Assembly: GCF_001007995.1 (NCBI RefSeq)
Contig: NZ_CP011389.1
Span: 1,240,001 to 1,304,000 of the forward strand
Source of the DNA: Deinococcus soli (ex Cha et al. 2016)
GTDB taxonomy: Bacteria > Deinococcota > Deinococci > Deinococcales > Deinococcaceae
Length of the DNA stretch: 64,000 nucleotides
Direction: 5' to 3'
This document shows positions 46,392 through 54,942 of this stretch, piece after piece. The first letter of the stretch is position 1, and every line of letters begins with the position of its first letter. Made by a program: the position numbers and the translations under genes. The notes under the pieces were generated by a model. That model worked only from the letters and a program-made list of their open reading frames with translations. It searched no databases and was not told where the DNA came from.

Positions 46392-48428
46392 TCATCCTTT
46401 AAGCATTTCCCAGTGGCTCTCTTGCAGTTCGTACAACAACTCCGACTCCTCGCCCTCTCGGGTGAACACCGCGAGGTGGCGCATGGCGCGTGAGCATCCG
46501 ACGTAGAAGAGGCGGCGGTCCTTGAGCTGCTCCTCGGTCTGCTCCTCACTCGGCAGTTCCGTCACGTCGCGGGGCATGACGCCATCCACGACGTTCCAGA
46601 GGATGACGATGGGGAACTCCAGGCCCTTGCTGGTGTAGAGGTTCAGCACCTTGATGCAGTCTGCGTCGAGGCGCAGGCCGCGGCTGGACATGTAGTTGGC
46701 TTTGACCTTGTGCGCCTTCAGGGCCTTCGCGAGGCTGACGCCGACATCCTGCGCCTGATGCTGGGTGCCGGCGACGAGGATGGCGACGTTGCGCTGGGGT
46801 TGCTTCTGAGTGCGGCAGGCTTCGCGGATCTCGTCGAGCAGCCGCTGTACCTCGGTCTCCGCTGTCACGGTGATCACGCGGGGTTTGGGGCCGCTGGCGA
46901 GGCCTTCGGTCAGGGCGGCTTCACTGTCCTCGAGGGCGAGGCTCTCGCGGATGTCGGCGACCGCCCGGACGATCTCGGCGGAGTTGCGGTAGTTGCGTGT
47001 CAGGACGTGCACCTGCGCCTGGGGCCAGCCCTCCTTCAGGGCGTCCCAGGTGAAACTGCTCTCGTACAGCGTCTGATTCGCGTCGGCTGTGACGTACAGC
47101 CCGCCGGGGGTCTTCACCATGCTGGCGAGCATGCGCAGCGTGATGGGGCTGAGGTCCTGCGCTTCGTCGATGATCAGGAAGTCGAAGTCCGGGGTCAGGC
47201 GGCCGTCCTCGTAGGCGGTGAGGGTCCGGCGGCGCAGCGTCGCCCAGGTGAGCGCCCCTTTGTCCTGTACGGCCACCTGGAAGTCGGTGTACAGCCGCCA
47301 GATCAGCTTGCGGTGCGCGGCGGAGATGGGGGATTTACGTCCGGCGCGGGGCGAGGCGAGGTAGGCCTCCTCGCTGTCGACCCCGGTCAGTTCGATCACG
47401 TCGAAGAACTCGGTGAGCAGGTAGCGGGCACTGAATCGGCGCAGGGCCGGGGGCTTGTTCGCAGCGATCCCGTCGAAGATCTGCGCCGTGAGGGCGTCGG
47501 TCGGGCCGAGGATCACCCCGATGTCCTCCACCTGGTCGAGCATGCCCTTGGCGAGGCTGTCCACCGTACTCACCCGCACGGCGTGGGGATCGTCGGGGAG
47601 GAGGACGGCCAGCTGCTCCTTGCTGGCCTCGACGAGTGCGTTGGTGTAGGTGGTGTAGGCGATGCGGGCGTCGGGGTAGCGCTCGACCAGAAGCTTGGCG
47701 CGGTACAGCGCCACGGTGCTCTTCCCGCTGCCTGGGCCGCCCTTCACGACGATCGGCGCGCTGCCTCCCTCCACCCCGACGGCGCTGAGGTGGCGCTGCT
47801 GGTCGTCGAGCTTGAGGAGTTGCGTGGTCAGTCGCCCCTCGACGAGGTCTTCAAGGTCGGTCGGTTTCGCGAGGATGTACGCGGCCTGCCCGAGGCGTTC
47901 CTGCCACTTTTTCGAGTACAGCAGGTCGACGACCTTGCTGAAGACCGGGTAGGGCAGGTCGACCTCCAGCAGGTCGTCCTCGGTGCGGCAGGCGGAGAGG
48001 ACGGCTGCGTCGTGTCCCCGGATGCGCCACGCCTCCAGCAGCTCTGCGGTGAGGGGGTGTGGCAGCGGGGTGGGCTGACCGGGAGCCGCCACGGGGGTGA
48101 GGGTCACGTCCGGCACGACCGTCAGGCCGTCCTCGTCGGGGATACCGAGCTTGCGGTACACGTCCTTGCGTGGCAGCACGCTGATGAAGGTCAGCACGTG
48201 CCCTTGCTGCTGGTACAGCACGCGGTAGTCGTCGATGCGGATCCGCCAGGCGTCCACCTGCTGCAGCTTCCGGATGTCCAGCTGCCGCTCGGCGTTGGTG
48301 GGGTCGCGCTTCAGGATGGCGAGGGCCTTCTCGACACGCTCGTGGACGCGCCTCGGGAGGGCCCCGAGCTCGTGCATGAAGGTGGGGGTGACCGTCTGCT
48401 CGGCAGTCATGGATGAAGTGGTCGTCAT
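46392..48428 (-). CDS. RelE-like domain fused to a UvrD-type helicase
   Basis: A 678-residue protein. Residues 15-95 read like a RelE/ParE fold (LGALPRRVHERVEKALAIL, LQQVDAWRIRIDDYRVLYQ, LTFISVLPRKDVYRKL). After a linker comes a superfamily 1 helicase: GGPGSGKSTVALYRA (near 233), FLIIDEAQDLSP (near 420), TADANQTLY, LTRNYRNS and the C-terminal block NLYTSKGLEFPIVILWN plus FYVGCSRAMRHL. This is not the BrxHI/BrxHII helicase of other BREX types. It has a GAGAGG ribosome site and sits 9 bases after brxC. Confidence 0.85.
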   Translation of the reverse strand: MTTTSSMTAEQTVTPTFMHELGALPRRVHERVEKALAILKRDPTNAERQLDIRKLQQVDAWRIRIDDYRVLYQQQGHVLTFISVLPRKDVYRKLGIPDEDGLTVVPDVTLTPVAAPGQPTPLPHPLTAELLEAWRIRGHDAAVLSACRTEDDLLEVDLPYPVFSKVVDLLYSKKWQERLGQAAYILAKPTDLEDLVEGRLTTQLLKLDDQQRHLSAVGVEGGSAPIVVKGGPGSGKSTVALYRAKLLVERYPDARIAYTTYTNALVEASKEQLAVLLPDDPHAVRVSTVDSLAKGMLDQVEDIGVILGPTDALTAQIFDGIAANKPPALRRFSARYLLTEFFDVIELTGVDSEEAYLASPRAGRKSPISAAHRKLIWRLYTDFQVAVQDKGALTWATLRRRTLTAYEDGRLTPDFDFLIIDEAQDLSPITLRMLASMVKTPGGLYVTADANQTLYESSFTWDALKEGWPQAQVHVLTRNYRNSAEIVRAVADIRESLALEDSEAALTEGLASGPKPRVITVTAETEVQRLLDEIREACRTQKQPQRNVAILVAGTQHQAQDVGVSLAKALKAHKVKANYMSSRGLRLDADCIKVLNLYTSKGLEFPIVILWNVVDGVMPRDVTELPSEEQTEEQLKDRRLFYVGCSRAMRHLAVFTREGEESELLYELQESHWEMLKG

Positions 48429-48436
48429 GTCGCCTC

Positions 48437-51400
48437 TCAGAGGATGACGACGGGGTTCCCGGCGTCGAGGTGCGCCATCAGCTCACGGCGCAGGTCGTCG
48501 AGGTAGCGCTCCACGTCCGCGGCGTTTTCGATGCTGGCGCCCCTGGGCGTGACGTGCCGGGCCTGCGGGCGGGCACGCTCGATGACGTCCTTCTTGGCCT
48601 TCTGCAGCAGCGCGGTCAGGGCGTCGGTGCGGCTGTGCCACTCGCTGATGGGCGTCCGGTCGAGTTCGCCCACCACGTCCAGGATGGAGCTGAGCTTGAG
48701 CTTGGGGGCTTCCTCGATCTTTGCGCTGCGCAGGACGGCCGCGTGCGCCGATTCGTCCAGGCGGTTCCACTCCGGCATCGCGCGCAGCTCAGCCAGGCAG
48801 GCCGCGTGCCGCTCGTCGTACGCCGCGAGTGCTCCTTTCAGCTTCTCGCGGAGGTCGTTCATGATGTCGGTCGCGAGCGGCTGCACCGGATCGACGTCGT
48901 CGAGCAGCAGGCGCCCGGTCTTGATGGCTTCCGCCTGGGCCGCGAGTTTCTCGGTGCGGTTGTGCTTCAGGAGGCGCTGCAGCAGTTTCCAGTTCGGCAG
49001 GCGCTTCTCGGCCAGCTCGGCGGCCGCGCTGACCTCCTTGTGGAAGGCCAGGAGCTCGTCGCGTTTCGAATGGGCCCACGCGAGTTGTTCGTTGCCCTGC
49101 ATAGATGCCCCGTCCTTCAGCCAGCTCGTGTCCCGGCGCTCGGGGAGTGGCGCTTCTCCCCCTGCGCGGTCCGCGAGGCCCTGGAGGAGGGTCAGCAGCT
49201 GGGTGACGCCCTGCCCCTCCTGGTTGGGGCCGACGTGAATGCCGGCCTCGGTGAGGAGCTTGCGGATCTGGATGCGTTGAACGGGCGAGAGGGTGACGCT
49301 TTCCGGCTTGAAGTCCGTCTGGCTAATCTTGCCTGCCTCGATGGCCTTGGCATCCACTGGGCTGCCGTTCAGGCTGGCGCGCAGGTGTCCGGTGAGGGTC
49401 AGCAGGATCAGCGGGCCGTCGATGGCGTCCTGGGGCCAGCCGTAGGGGACGCTGCTGAACTTCCGTCTCACCTCGCTGCCTTTGACGCCCGGCCCGACCG
49501 CCTCGAGGACGGCTTTGCCGACGGGGTGCTGCTGCGGCTCCCCCGTGTATCCGACGGCCTCCAGGGCGCCGTTGTTGCCTGCGCGGGCCTGCTTGAGCAC
49601 GGAGGCCCAGCCGGTGTGGTCGGCGGTGCCGAACTGGGGGTAGAGGCGCACGAGGGCGGCCTGCACGGCGGTCTGCACGCTGGGGCGCAGGCCTCCTTCG
49701 CTCAGCTCGTTCCCGCCCCCCTGGTAGACGCGGGCGTGATCCACGACCTCCGCGACGATGGCGTTCACTTCAGCGTCGGCCTGCTCCGCGCGGGTGCGCA
49801 TGGCGGCCTGGGCTTCGCGCGCTTCGGGGGTGCTCACGGCCGTGCGGGCGGTCAGCACCTCGCTGGCGGCGAGCTTCACGGCGAGGGCGCGGCGCAGGTC
49901 GTCGGCGCGGTGGCGTGGGAGGTGCACGTGCACGACCGCGCCGCGCGCGCCCTCGACGCCGAACGCGCGGGCTTCGGCGCGGACCGTGTCGAGGGGGGTG
50001 CTCCACTCGTCGCGCACCCACACGGCGACCATGCCGCTCTCCAGGTCGGGCGTGTCGTCGGCGTAGTGAACGTCGACCTTACGGGGCGTCTTCGAGTTGC
50101 CCTGCACGGCACTGACGCCCCTGAGGGTGGCCTGTACCCGCTCTCGCAGCAGGCGCCCGCGTTCCTGCGCGAGGCGGACGTCGTCGTTCACGATCTTGTT
50201 GTTCGCGGTGTTGAACGCGCCGGTCCATTCGGACCCTTCGCGCGTCTGGAGGCGGTACGCGTCTCCGACGAGCATCACCTCGCCGCGCTCCACCAGCTCC
50301 GACAGGACCTCGGGGATGCGGGCGCGCAGGCCGGAGCTGCCCGCGTTGAGGTCCTCGACCACGAGGTCAGCCAGGGTGGTGGCGTCGGCCTTGACGCCCT
50401 CCTCGGTGCCGAGCTTGCCGATCAGGAAGATGGTCTGCGCTAGGCGGTGGCGGAGGCGCCCCGTGTCGCTGCCGTCGTTCAGCTTGGCGATCATGCTGTC
50501 GGTCTCGGGCAGCAGCACCCCCGACTGTTTCATGTGCGCGACCTGCTCGCCGTAGATGAAGTCCGCGCCGACCACATGTCCGATGGGCTGGCGGGCGACG
50601 GCCTTGCTCGCCTCGTGCGTGATGCGCAACTGGCTGCGCAGCTGCCCGCTGCTGCCGCCACGGTCGATGGAGCGCAGCACCCTCTCCCAGAAGCGCCTGC
50701 GGGTGGGCAGGAGGGGGTAGTCCATGGAGAGGATCGCCTTGTCCTCCATGCGCGGCGCGATCTTCGTCCCGGCCAGGTGGCGGTCGATCTCACCGCTCGT
50801 CGCGTCGAGGGTCGCCTTGAGCTGGCCGAGCTGGGCGGGGTCCTTGCGGAGGATGACCTGCCGGATGACGTTCTCGACGTCGGCGTCGCTGAGCTCGACC
50901 GAGAGCGGGAAGCGCCCCCGGATGCGCGCCAGCTGCGGCGTGGCCCCCATCGCCGACTGGCCGGTGGCGATCACGAGGACCTTCCCGCCGAAGCGTTTGC
51001 TGCAGGTTTCGACCAGCTCCTGCACCTGCATGGCCCGCTCGTTGCTGTCCATGATGTACTGCTGCAGCTCGTCAAGGACGAACAGCGTGCAGGGCACCCG
51101 GTCACTGCCGGTCTTGAAGCGGAAGACGGCGGCCAGGGCGTCGACCAGCTCGTCGTTGCTGACGTCCTGCGTCTGCGGGAACTGGTGGCGCAGCGCCTCG
51201 AGCGCCGCGTCGTCACTGCTCAGCGAGGTCAGCGCGTGCGTGCGCACTGCCGAGGCCAGCCGCGGCGAGACGAACATGTTCCGCAGCTCGTAGGCCCAGT
51301 CGCCGCCGGCCTCCTCGACCATCGCTCGGGTCGCCTGAAGCGCTTCCCGCTCGTGCAGCCACAGCACGAGCCGCGCCTGGTGGTACTGCTCGGGCAGCTC

Positions 51401-51892
51401 CGCGGCGCGGAAGGCGATCTGCAGGAAGGCCATGCGGGCGAACTCGGCCACGCCGCTGTTCAGGGTGCCGGCGGCTGACCACACGCCGCCCGCCTGACGG
51501 CCACGGGTGTTGAGCTCCTTGAGCAGGCGCTGGATGTCCTCGGGGAGGTCCACGAGGTCGCGGGCCTGGCGGCCAGCCTCGGCCGTGCCTTCGGGGAAGG
51601 TCGGGTTGCGCCAGAGGTACTCCAGCACCCGCACCAGGTGGGATTTACCGCTGCCGTAGAAGCCGCTGACCCACACCGAGGGTTGCTCGGGGGCGTCCAC
51701 GTGGTCGACGTACGACTGAAGGATCTGCGTGAGGCCGTGAGCGTACTGGCCCTCACAGACGAAGGAGGAGAGTTCCCACTGCAGCACGCGCCATTCATCG
51801 GGCGTTCGGGGCGTGCCGAGGGTGGAGACGCCCTGGTTGGGGATGTCGGTGGCGAGCGGGTCACGGGCGAAAACGGCGGAGTTGGTCAGCAT
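48437..51892 (-). CDS. brxC: BREX P-loop ATPase BrxC
   Basis: A 1151-residue protein with the BrxC P-loop VSGFYGSGKSHLVRVL near residue 75 and Walker B LFVLDELQQYI. The N-terminus (NQGVSTLGTPRTPDEWRVLQWELSSFVCEGQY) is typical of the family. BrxC is a core BREX component that interacts with the other Brx proteins and DNA. It follows brxB by 10 bases with GAGGG as ribosome site. Confidence 0.95.
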   Translation of the reverse strand: MLTNSAVFARDPLATDIPNQGVSTLGTPRTPDEWRVLQWELSSFVCEGQYAHGLTQILQSYVDHVDAPEQPSVWVSGFYGSGKSHLVRVLEYLWRNPTFPEGTAEAGRQARDLVDLPEDIQRLLKELNTRGRQAGGVWSAAGTLNSGVAEFARMAFLQIAFRAAELPEQYHQARLVLWLHEREALQATRAMVEEAGGDWAYELRNMFVSPRLASAVRTHALTSLSSDDAALEALRHQFPQTQDVSNDELVDALAAVFRFKTGSDRVPCTLFVLDELQQYIMDSNERAMQVQELVETCSKRFGGKVLVIATGQSAMGATPQLARIRGRFPLSVELSDADVENVIRQVILRKDPAQLGQLKATLDATSGEIDRHLAGTKIAPRMEDKAILSMDYPLLPTRRRFWERVLRSIDRGGSSGQLRSQLRITHEASKAVARQPIGHVVGADFIYGEQVAHMKQSGVLLPETDSMIAKLNDGSDTGRLRHRLAQTIFLIGKLGTEEGVKADATTLADLVVEDLNAGSSGLRARIPEVLSELVERGEVMLVGDAYRLQTREGSEWTGAFNTANNKIVNDDVRLAQERGRLLRERVQATLRGVSAVQGNSKTPRKVDVHYADDTPDLESGMVAVWVRDEWSTPLDTVRAEARAFGVEGARGAVVHVHLPRHRADDLRRALAVKLAASEVLTARTAVSTPEAREAQAAMRTRAEQADAEVNAIVAEVVDHARVYQGGGNELSEGGLRPSVQTAVQAALVRLYPQFGTADHTGWASVLKQARAGNNGALEAVGYTGEPQQHPVGKAVLEAVGPGVKGSEVRRKFSSVPYGWPQDAIDGPLILLTLTGHLRASLNGSPVDAKAIEAGKISQTDFKPESVTLSPVQRIQIRKLLTEAGIHVGPNQEGQGVTQLLTLLQGLADRAGGEAPLPERRDTSWLKDGASMQGNEQLAWAHSKRDELLAFHKEVSAAAELAEKRLPNWKLLQRLLKHNRTEKLAAQAEAIKTGRLLLDDVDPVQPLATDIMNDLREKLKGALAAYDERHAACLAELRAMPEWNRLDESAHAAVLRSAKIEEAPKLKLSSILDVVGELDRTPISEWHSRTDALTALLQKAKKDVIERARPQARHVTPRGASIENAADVERYLDDLRRELMAHLDAGNPVVIL

Positions 51893-51902
51893 ATGCCCTC
51901 TT

Positions 51903-52451
51903 TCAGACGGTGATCGGCGTTGAGAGGTAGTTCCAGCCGTCTCCCACGCCGAGCAAGTGATACGAGTGATGGGTGTAGGTACCAGGGAAGAACAGCAGCA
52001 GGCGGCCCGGGATGTCGGTCACCACACGGTCCACCACGCGCGAGACCTTGGTGAGGCTGTACAGGGACGCCACGCCGGTCACCGCCAGGAGGCTATTGGG
52101 CCCTCCCTGGCACAGCTCAGTTCTGAGGAGGTCGGCCACGTGCGCCTCGAAGTCCTCCAGCGCGCCGTCGACGAGCTGGGGGCTCTTGAAGTAGGCCTCG
52201 CGGTAGGGGTGGGCCGCCATCCAGTGGGCGAACACGTCGGTCAGGTCGATGTGCCGCCACTCGCGCCCGTGCTTCCTGGCGGCCAGTTCGAATTCGGTCG
52301 TGCGGGTGCGTAGCCGCCGCTCGTGCTCAGGGGGGTAGACCGCGAACCACACCCGTTGTGGCCCGGCGAGGTTCGCGGGCCAGGGCAGGTCACGGTGCAC
52401 GTGGTGCTTCTCGAAGGCGGCCAGCAGTTGGTCGAGGGGACTTGGACTCAT
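51903..52451 (-). CDS. brxB: BREX protein BrxB (DUF1788)
   Basis: A 182-residue protein ending in the family hallmark LLLFFPGTYTHHSYHLLGVGDGWNYL. The N-terminus (LDQLLAAFEKHH) and length also match DUF1788/BrxB. The exact molecular role is unknown. Its start overlaps brxA by 4 bases. Confidence 0.93.
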   Translation of the reverse strand: MSPSPLDQLLAAFEKHHVHRDLPWPANLAGPQRVWFAVYPPEHERRLRTRTTEFELAARKHGREWRHIDLTDVFAHWMAAHPYREAYFKSPQLVDGALEDFEAHVADLLRTELCQGGPNSLLAVTGVASLYSLTKVSRVVDRVVTDIPGRLLLFFPGTYTHHSYHLLGVGDGWNYLSTPITV

Positions 52452-53149
52452 GCGGCCCGGAAGGTGATCTCGAGGACGTCGGCGATGCGGCGGTAGCCCA
52501 GGTACCCGAGTGTGCTGGCCCGGTAGGCCAGGTCGTCGAGTTCGCCCTCGGCAACATCGAGCGCCTGGGCGTACGCCGTGCGGTAGAGCATCACCCCGCG
52601 CGCGCCCTCCAGGTACCCGAGGTAGAGCGCGAAGGCGACCGCTTCCGGCGTAGGCCTAGCCTGCGAGCGGCGTTTGATCCGCACACCTTGCAGGTGACCG
52701 GCCTGTGCCCAGCTGGACATCAGGTTTCTCCCCATGCTGCTTTGGGTTTTGTTGGATGGGGCTGGCCCCCAGCGCTCCGTCATCCACCTGCGGAGCGCCT
52801 CCTGGTCGATGACAGTGCCCTGCGGCAGGGGCAGCAGGTACTCGGCGCTGTCTCGCAGGCGATGGTCGTGCGCCAGACCCAGCAGCAGGGCCAGCAGGGG
52901 GAGAGCGTCGGGGTTGGCACGGCGCAGCGCTGCCAGCTTCTGGAAGGTGGGTCCTTCGAAGCTGTACAGGCGTTGCAGATACTTCCAACTCACGGTGCGC
53001 GTCCGGGCGGTTTGCTTCAGCAGCGCGTTGTCGTCAATCACCGCCGCTCGGTAAGCGTCACGCGTCCCTTCAGGCACCGCATCGAACAGGCTGCGCAGGT
53101 CCTCGATCATGAGGGTGCGGCTGTCGTGAACGGTAGATACAGGGGGCAT
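52448..53149 (-). CDS. brxA: BREX protein BrxA (DUF1819)
   Basis: A 233-residue helical protein of the DUF1819/BrxA family, known in other bacteria as a DNA-binding protein with similarity to NusB. Matching segments are WKYLQRLYSFEGPTFQKLAAL, LPLLALLLGLAHDHRLRD and AVAFALYLGYLEGARGVML. A TATCCT -10 box 8 bases before the ATG overlaps the stop of the preceding gene, so the BREX core probably has its own start of transcription here. Confidence 0.9.
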   Translation of the reverse strand: MPPVSTVHDSRTLMIEDLRSLFDAVPEGTRDAYRAAVIDDNALLKQTARTRTVSWKYLQRLYSFEGPTFQKLAALRRANPDALPLLALLLGLAHDHRLRDSAEYLLPLPQGTVIDQEALRRWMTERWGPAPSNKTQSSMGRNLMSSWAQAGHLQGVRIKRRSQARPTPEAVAFALYLGYLEGARGVMLYRTAYAQALDVAEGELDDLAYRASTLGYLGYRRIADVLEITFRAA

Positions 53150-53155
53150 GGTCCT

Positions 53156-53851
53156 TCAGGATAGCGTGTCGGACGGCATTCCCTCCCACACTTTGCCGTA
53201 GGTGGCATGGACGGCTTCGGCGTCCGCGAAGAACTCGAGCGGATGACCCAGGAAGCCGGCGAACTTCCCATAGACCTTCGTGAAGCGGCGCTCGTCGCGG
53301 GCCTGGGCGCGCTGCAGGGCGGCTGGGCTCGCGACGTACCGGCCGTGAAGCACCGCCTCGTCACCCCGAAGCGTCCGGTGGCGGCTCTGGCTGGGGTAGA
53401 CGAGCCCAAGGCAGCGCCTGCACCCTGTGACGTCCTCTTCCCTGGTGTGCACGGCGTAGATGCGGCGGGTGGGGCGGTTGCAGGCGGGGCACAGGTACAG
53501 CCAGCGCACTCCCCGCCGCTGCTGCTGAGAGCGAAGACGCACCTGTGGCCAGCCGGGCACGGCCCAGGGTGTCAGCAGCCCCTCGGCCGGGTTGAATGAC
53601 CAGGGCAGCCGGGCGGTGTCCTCCGGTGAGTGGGCGCAGCCCCTGGCGAGCTCATCGGGAGAGATCGAGCCGATCGCTTCGGTGATCAGCACCCGGCGCA
53701 GGCGGCCCGTTCGGCTGCACTGGGCGGCCACCGACACTTCAGCGAGGGCTGGCCTGAGGACGACGCCTTCAGCCTGGATGGCCGCGCAGGTCCGGAGGTC
53801 AACGGTCAAGCGGGTGGGCATACGCCCACTGTGCAGACGATGGTCTGTCAC
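53156..53851 (-). CDS. Zinc-ribbon protein upstream of brxA, up to 231 aa
   Basis: No family is recognised with certainty. A CPAC ... CRRC pair (near 120 and 145, YLCPACNRPTRR and TGCRRCLGLVYPSQSRH) looks like a zinc ribbon of the kind seen in mobile-element and viral proteins. The rest is beta-rich first, then helical. The start is GTG 53851 or ATG 53821 (MPTRLTVDL); neither has a good ribosome site. It is the first gene of the minus-strand BREX cluster and ends 6 bases before brxA, so it may be its regulator or an accessory protein. Confidence 0.65.
   Translation of the reverse strand: MTDHRLHSGRMPTRLTVDLRTCAAIQAEGVVLRPALAEVSVAAQCSRTGRLRRVLITEAIGSISPDELARGCAHSPEDTARLPWSFNPAEGLLTPWAVPGWPQVRLRSQQQRRGVRWLYLCPACNRPTRRIYAVHTREEDVTGCRRCLGLVYPSQSRHRTLRGDEAVLHGRYVASPAALQRAQARDERRFTKVYGKFAGFLGHPLEFFADAEAVHATYGKVWEGMPSDTLS
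53158..53163 (-). promoter_or_regulatory. -10 box (TATCCT) of brxA
   Basis: TATCCT on the minus strand lies 8 bases before the brxA ATG and overlaps the last bases of the preceding gene. No -35 is seen. Confidence 0.5.
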
Positions 53852-54027
53852 TTCACGCGAATTGCCCCAGTCGCGCTACGCCATCAACATATCGGCCTGA
53901 ATTTATCTGGTATCCACATGTTTTTTCTACCCTGGTAGCACGGGGTTCGCAGCGAGGTCAAGACCGCCGCTTTATGCCGTGCAGGACGCATCTCATCCCT
54001 CATCTCTCTCATGTCGTTTGTTACCTC

Positions 54028-54054
54028 TTGACATCCCTGGTGTCGTCTGACAAT
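54028..54054 (+). promoter_or_regulatory. Promoter of the 54-kb plus-strand gene
   Basis: A perfect -35 TTGACA (54028-54033) is followed after 15 bases by GACAAT (54049-54054). It faces right, away from the BREX cluster. Confidence 0.5.
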
Positions 54055-54643
54055 GCTCTTGCCCGTGAGTACGAACGGAGGCCAAATAAAAACGAGCAGG
54101 CTCGGGGATCCCGACGCCCTCGCCCCGGCCGACGCTTGGCTCATCGACGAGTTGGATGGCGACCTCACCGCCTGCCTGCACGAACTGGACGAGAGCGTCA
54201 CATACATCGACCTCACACCCGCCTGGGGCAGGCAGTCGAGCCGCCAGGCGCGCCACACGGCCAACCGGTGCAACGTCCAGGCGGCCTACCGCCTGCGTGC
54301 TGGACGTTCCCGCCACGGGCTCCAGAGCCTGATCCGGCGTCACCGGCGACAGGTGAGCCGACTGCTCCAGCACCCGGACCTCGTCACCTACACCGAGGCG
54401 GCGTACACCGGAGAGGCCATCTGGGAGGAGCTGTTCTACACCCTCCAGCTCTGGCTGCTGGCCCGGTTCTGCGTCTCCGTCTGCCTGTTCAACGCCTGGG
54501 TCGAGGAGAGCGCCACCCTCTGGCGCGCCCTGATCGAACGGCTGATGGGGAGCGCGCACGAGCGCCTCAGACTCCCACCCAGGCGAAGTCGCCCCGCCGT
54601 TCAACCCCGCGCCCCCGCTGCAACTGAGTTGGCCTTCGTGTGA
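54053..54643 (+). CDS. Hypothetical island protein, 196 aa
   Basis: Not recognised. The codons are GC3-rich in this frame, so it is preferred to the opposite-strand frame over the same bases. The first third is acidic (IDELDGDLTACLHELDESV), the middle is Arg-rich (RHTANRCNVQAAYRLRAGRSRH), and a hydrophobic helix (FYTLQLWLLARFCVSVCLF) follows. The ATG at 54053 overlaps the -10 box; the GTG at 54065 is a likelier true start. It is divergent from the BREX cluster and first in the plus-strand mobility module. Confidence 0.6.
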   Translation: MLLPVSTNGGQIKTSRLGDPDALAPADAWLIDELDGDLTACLHELDESVTYIDLTPAWGRQSSRQARHTANRCNVQAAYRLRAGRSRHGLQSLIRRHRRQVSRLLQHPDLVTYTEAAYTGEAIWEELFYTLQLWLLARFCVSVCLFNAWVEESATLWRALIERLMGSAHERLRLPPRRSRPAVQPRAPAATELAFV

Positions 54644-54762
54644 CCCCCCCGGGTTCCTCGCCTTCTTAGTCACAACACGCCGTTGCCCCCCGCAGGCCGC
54701 CCACCATGGGCTCGCCTGCCGGCAGGGCTCGCCTCGATGAGGCCAGCGGCGGGGAGCAGCCC

Positions 54763-54942
54763 ATGAGCAAAACGGAATATTTCACCGTCCTTGAAGTCGC
54801 CGAGCGTTACAAACTTTCCCCCCGCGTCATCTACGCCGCCATTCATTCGGGCGACCTGCAGGCCCTGCGACTCGGCCGCAAGCTGTTTCGCGTCAGCGAG
54901 GACGCCCTGCGCGCGTGGGAACAGCAGGGGGGGCAGCGATGA
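54763..54942 (+). CDS. Excisionase-like helix-turn-helix protein
   Basis: A 59-residue MerR-type DNA-binding domain of the excisionase family: YFTVLEVAERYKLSPRVIYA, then IHSGDLQALRLGRKLFRV and SEDALRAWEQQ. Such proteins direct the integrase toward excision or act as repressors. GGGGAG is 6 bases before the ATG. The stop overlaps the next start (ATGA), so it is coupled to the DUF927 gene. Confidence 0.85.
   Translation: MSKTEYFTVLEVAERYKLSPRVIYAAIHSGDLQALRLGRKLFRVSEDALRAWEQQGGQR

Noticed and set aside
34555..53149. BREX type 2 (Pgl) or DISARM
   Set aside because: No PglW, PglY or DrmA/DrmB proteins; BrxA, BrxB, BrxC and BrxL are all present, which defines type 1.
53993..54673. A 226-codon minus-strand frame opposite the 54-kb hypothetical gene
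   Set aside because: Low-complexity Gly/Glu/Pro composition and poor codon pattern; the plus-strand frame has GC3-rich codons and a promoter.
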